Below, in pieces: positions 57,120-57,138 of a DNA stretch of 57,138 bases. The position numbers were made by a program, and so were the translations under genes. The stretch covers positions 1 through 57,138 of the forward strand of contig NZ_JAHBAK020000009.1 in assembly GCF_018500155.2 (NCBI RefSeq). The letters run 5' to 3'. The first letter of the stretch is position 1, and the number at the start of each line of letters is the position of its first letter. Below the pieces are notes generated by a model. It did no database searches. It was not told the origin of the DNA and saw only the letters and a program-made list of their open reading frames with translations. The DNA is from Polynucleobacter sp. GTDB taxonomy: Bacteria > Pseudomonadota > Gammaproteobacteria > Burkholderiales > Burkholderiaceae.

Positions 57120-57138
57120 CTGTCTCTTATACACATCT
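57120..57138. other. Tn5 mosaic end / Nextera transposase adapter (sequencing artefact)
   Basis: ctgtctcttatacacatct equals the 19-bp Nextera/Tn5 ME sequence; occupies the exact final 19 bases. Confidence 0.97.

Noticed and set aside
57040-57138. Transposon insertion in uppP suggested by the Tn5 end
   Set aside because: Exact Nextera adapter at the last bases of the contig; sequencing-library artefact is the simpler explanation

Overview
The window looks like a contig from a free-living betaproteobacterium, most likely Polynucleobacter/Burkholderiaceae (judged from protein character and gene order, no search run). Positions 1-36.6 kb are mainly ordinary housekeeping genes: accB(partial)-aroQ, a TlpA-like thioredoxin, mpl, fabG-like, RNB exoribonuclease, TonB-like, aroE-mtgA, pyrF, corA, pncC-pgpA-thiL, maeB, a barstar-like protein, rsmE, tkt-gap, fur/bamE, dapB, leuS-lptE-holA-proA, hemJ-like, a THUMP rRNA methyltransferase, a short rubredoxin absent from the ORF track, hemL, apaH, phrB, a DUF218 protein, yqgE-ruvX-pyrR-pyrB. 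Positions 36.6-55.3 kb are a cell-surface polysaccharide cluster: GDP-mannose/GDP-fucose synthesis (manC, fcl, gmd), dTDP-rhamnose synthesis (rfbBDAC), galE, a WcaJ/WbaP-type initiating transferase, an O-antigen ligase-like protein, several glycosyltransferases, and both a GT11-type and a GT10-type fucosyltransferase. No Wzx flippase or ABC exporter is visible. The window ends with tolC and the first codons of uppP. The last 19 bases are identical to the Tn5 mosaic end / Nextera adapter, so the 3' end is a library artefact. I saw no tRNA, rRNA, CRISPR array, prophage or transposase gene. The most interesting biology is the potential for a doubly fucosylated (Lewis/H-antigen-like) surface glycan, and the apparent absence of an exporter in that cluster. 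I found no convincing wholly new system.
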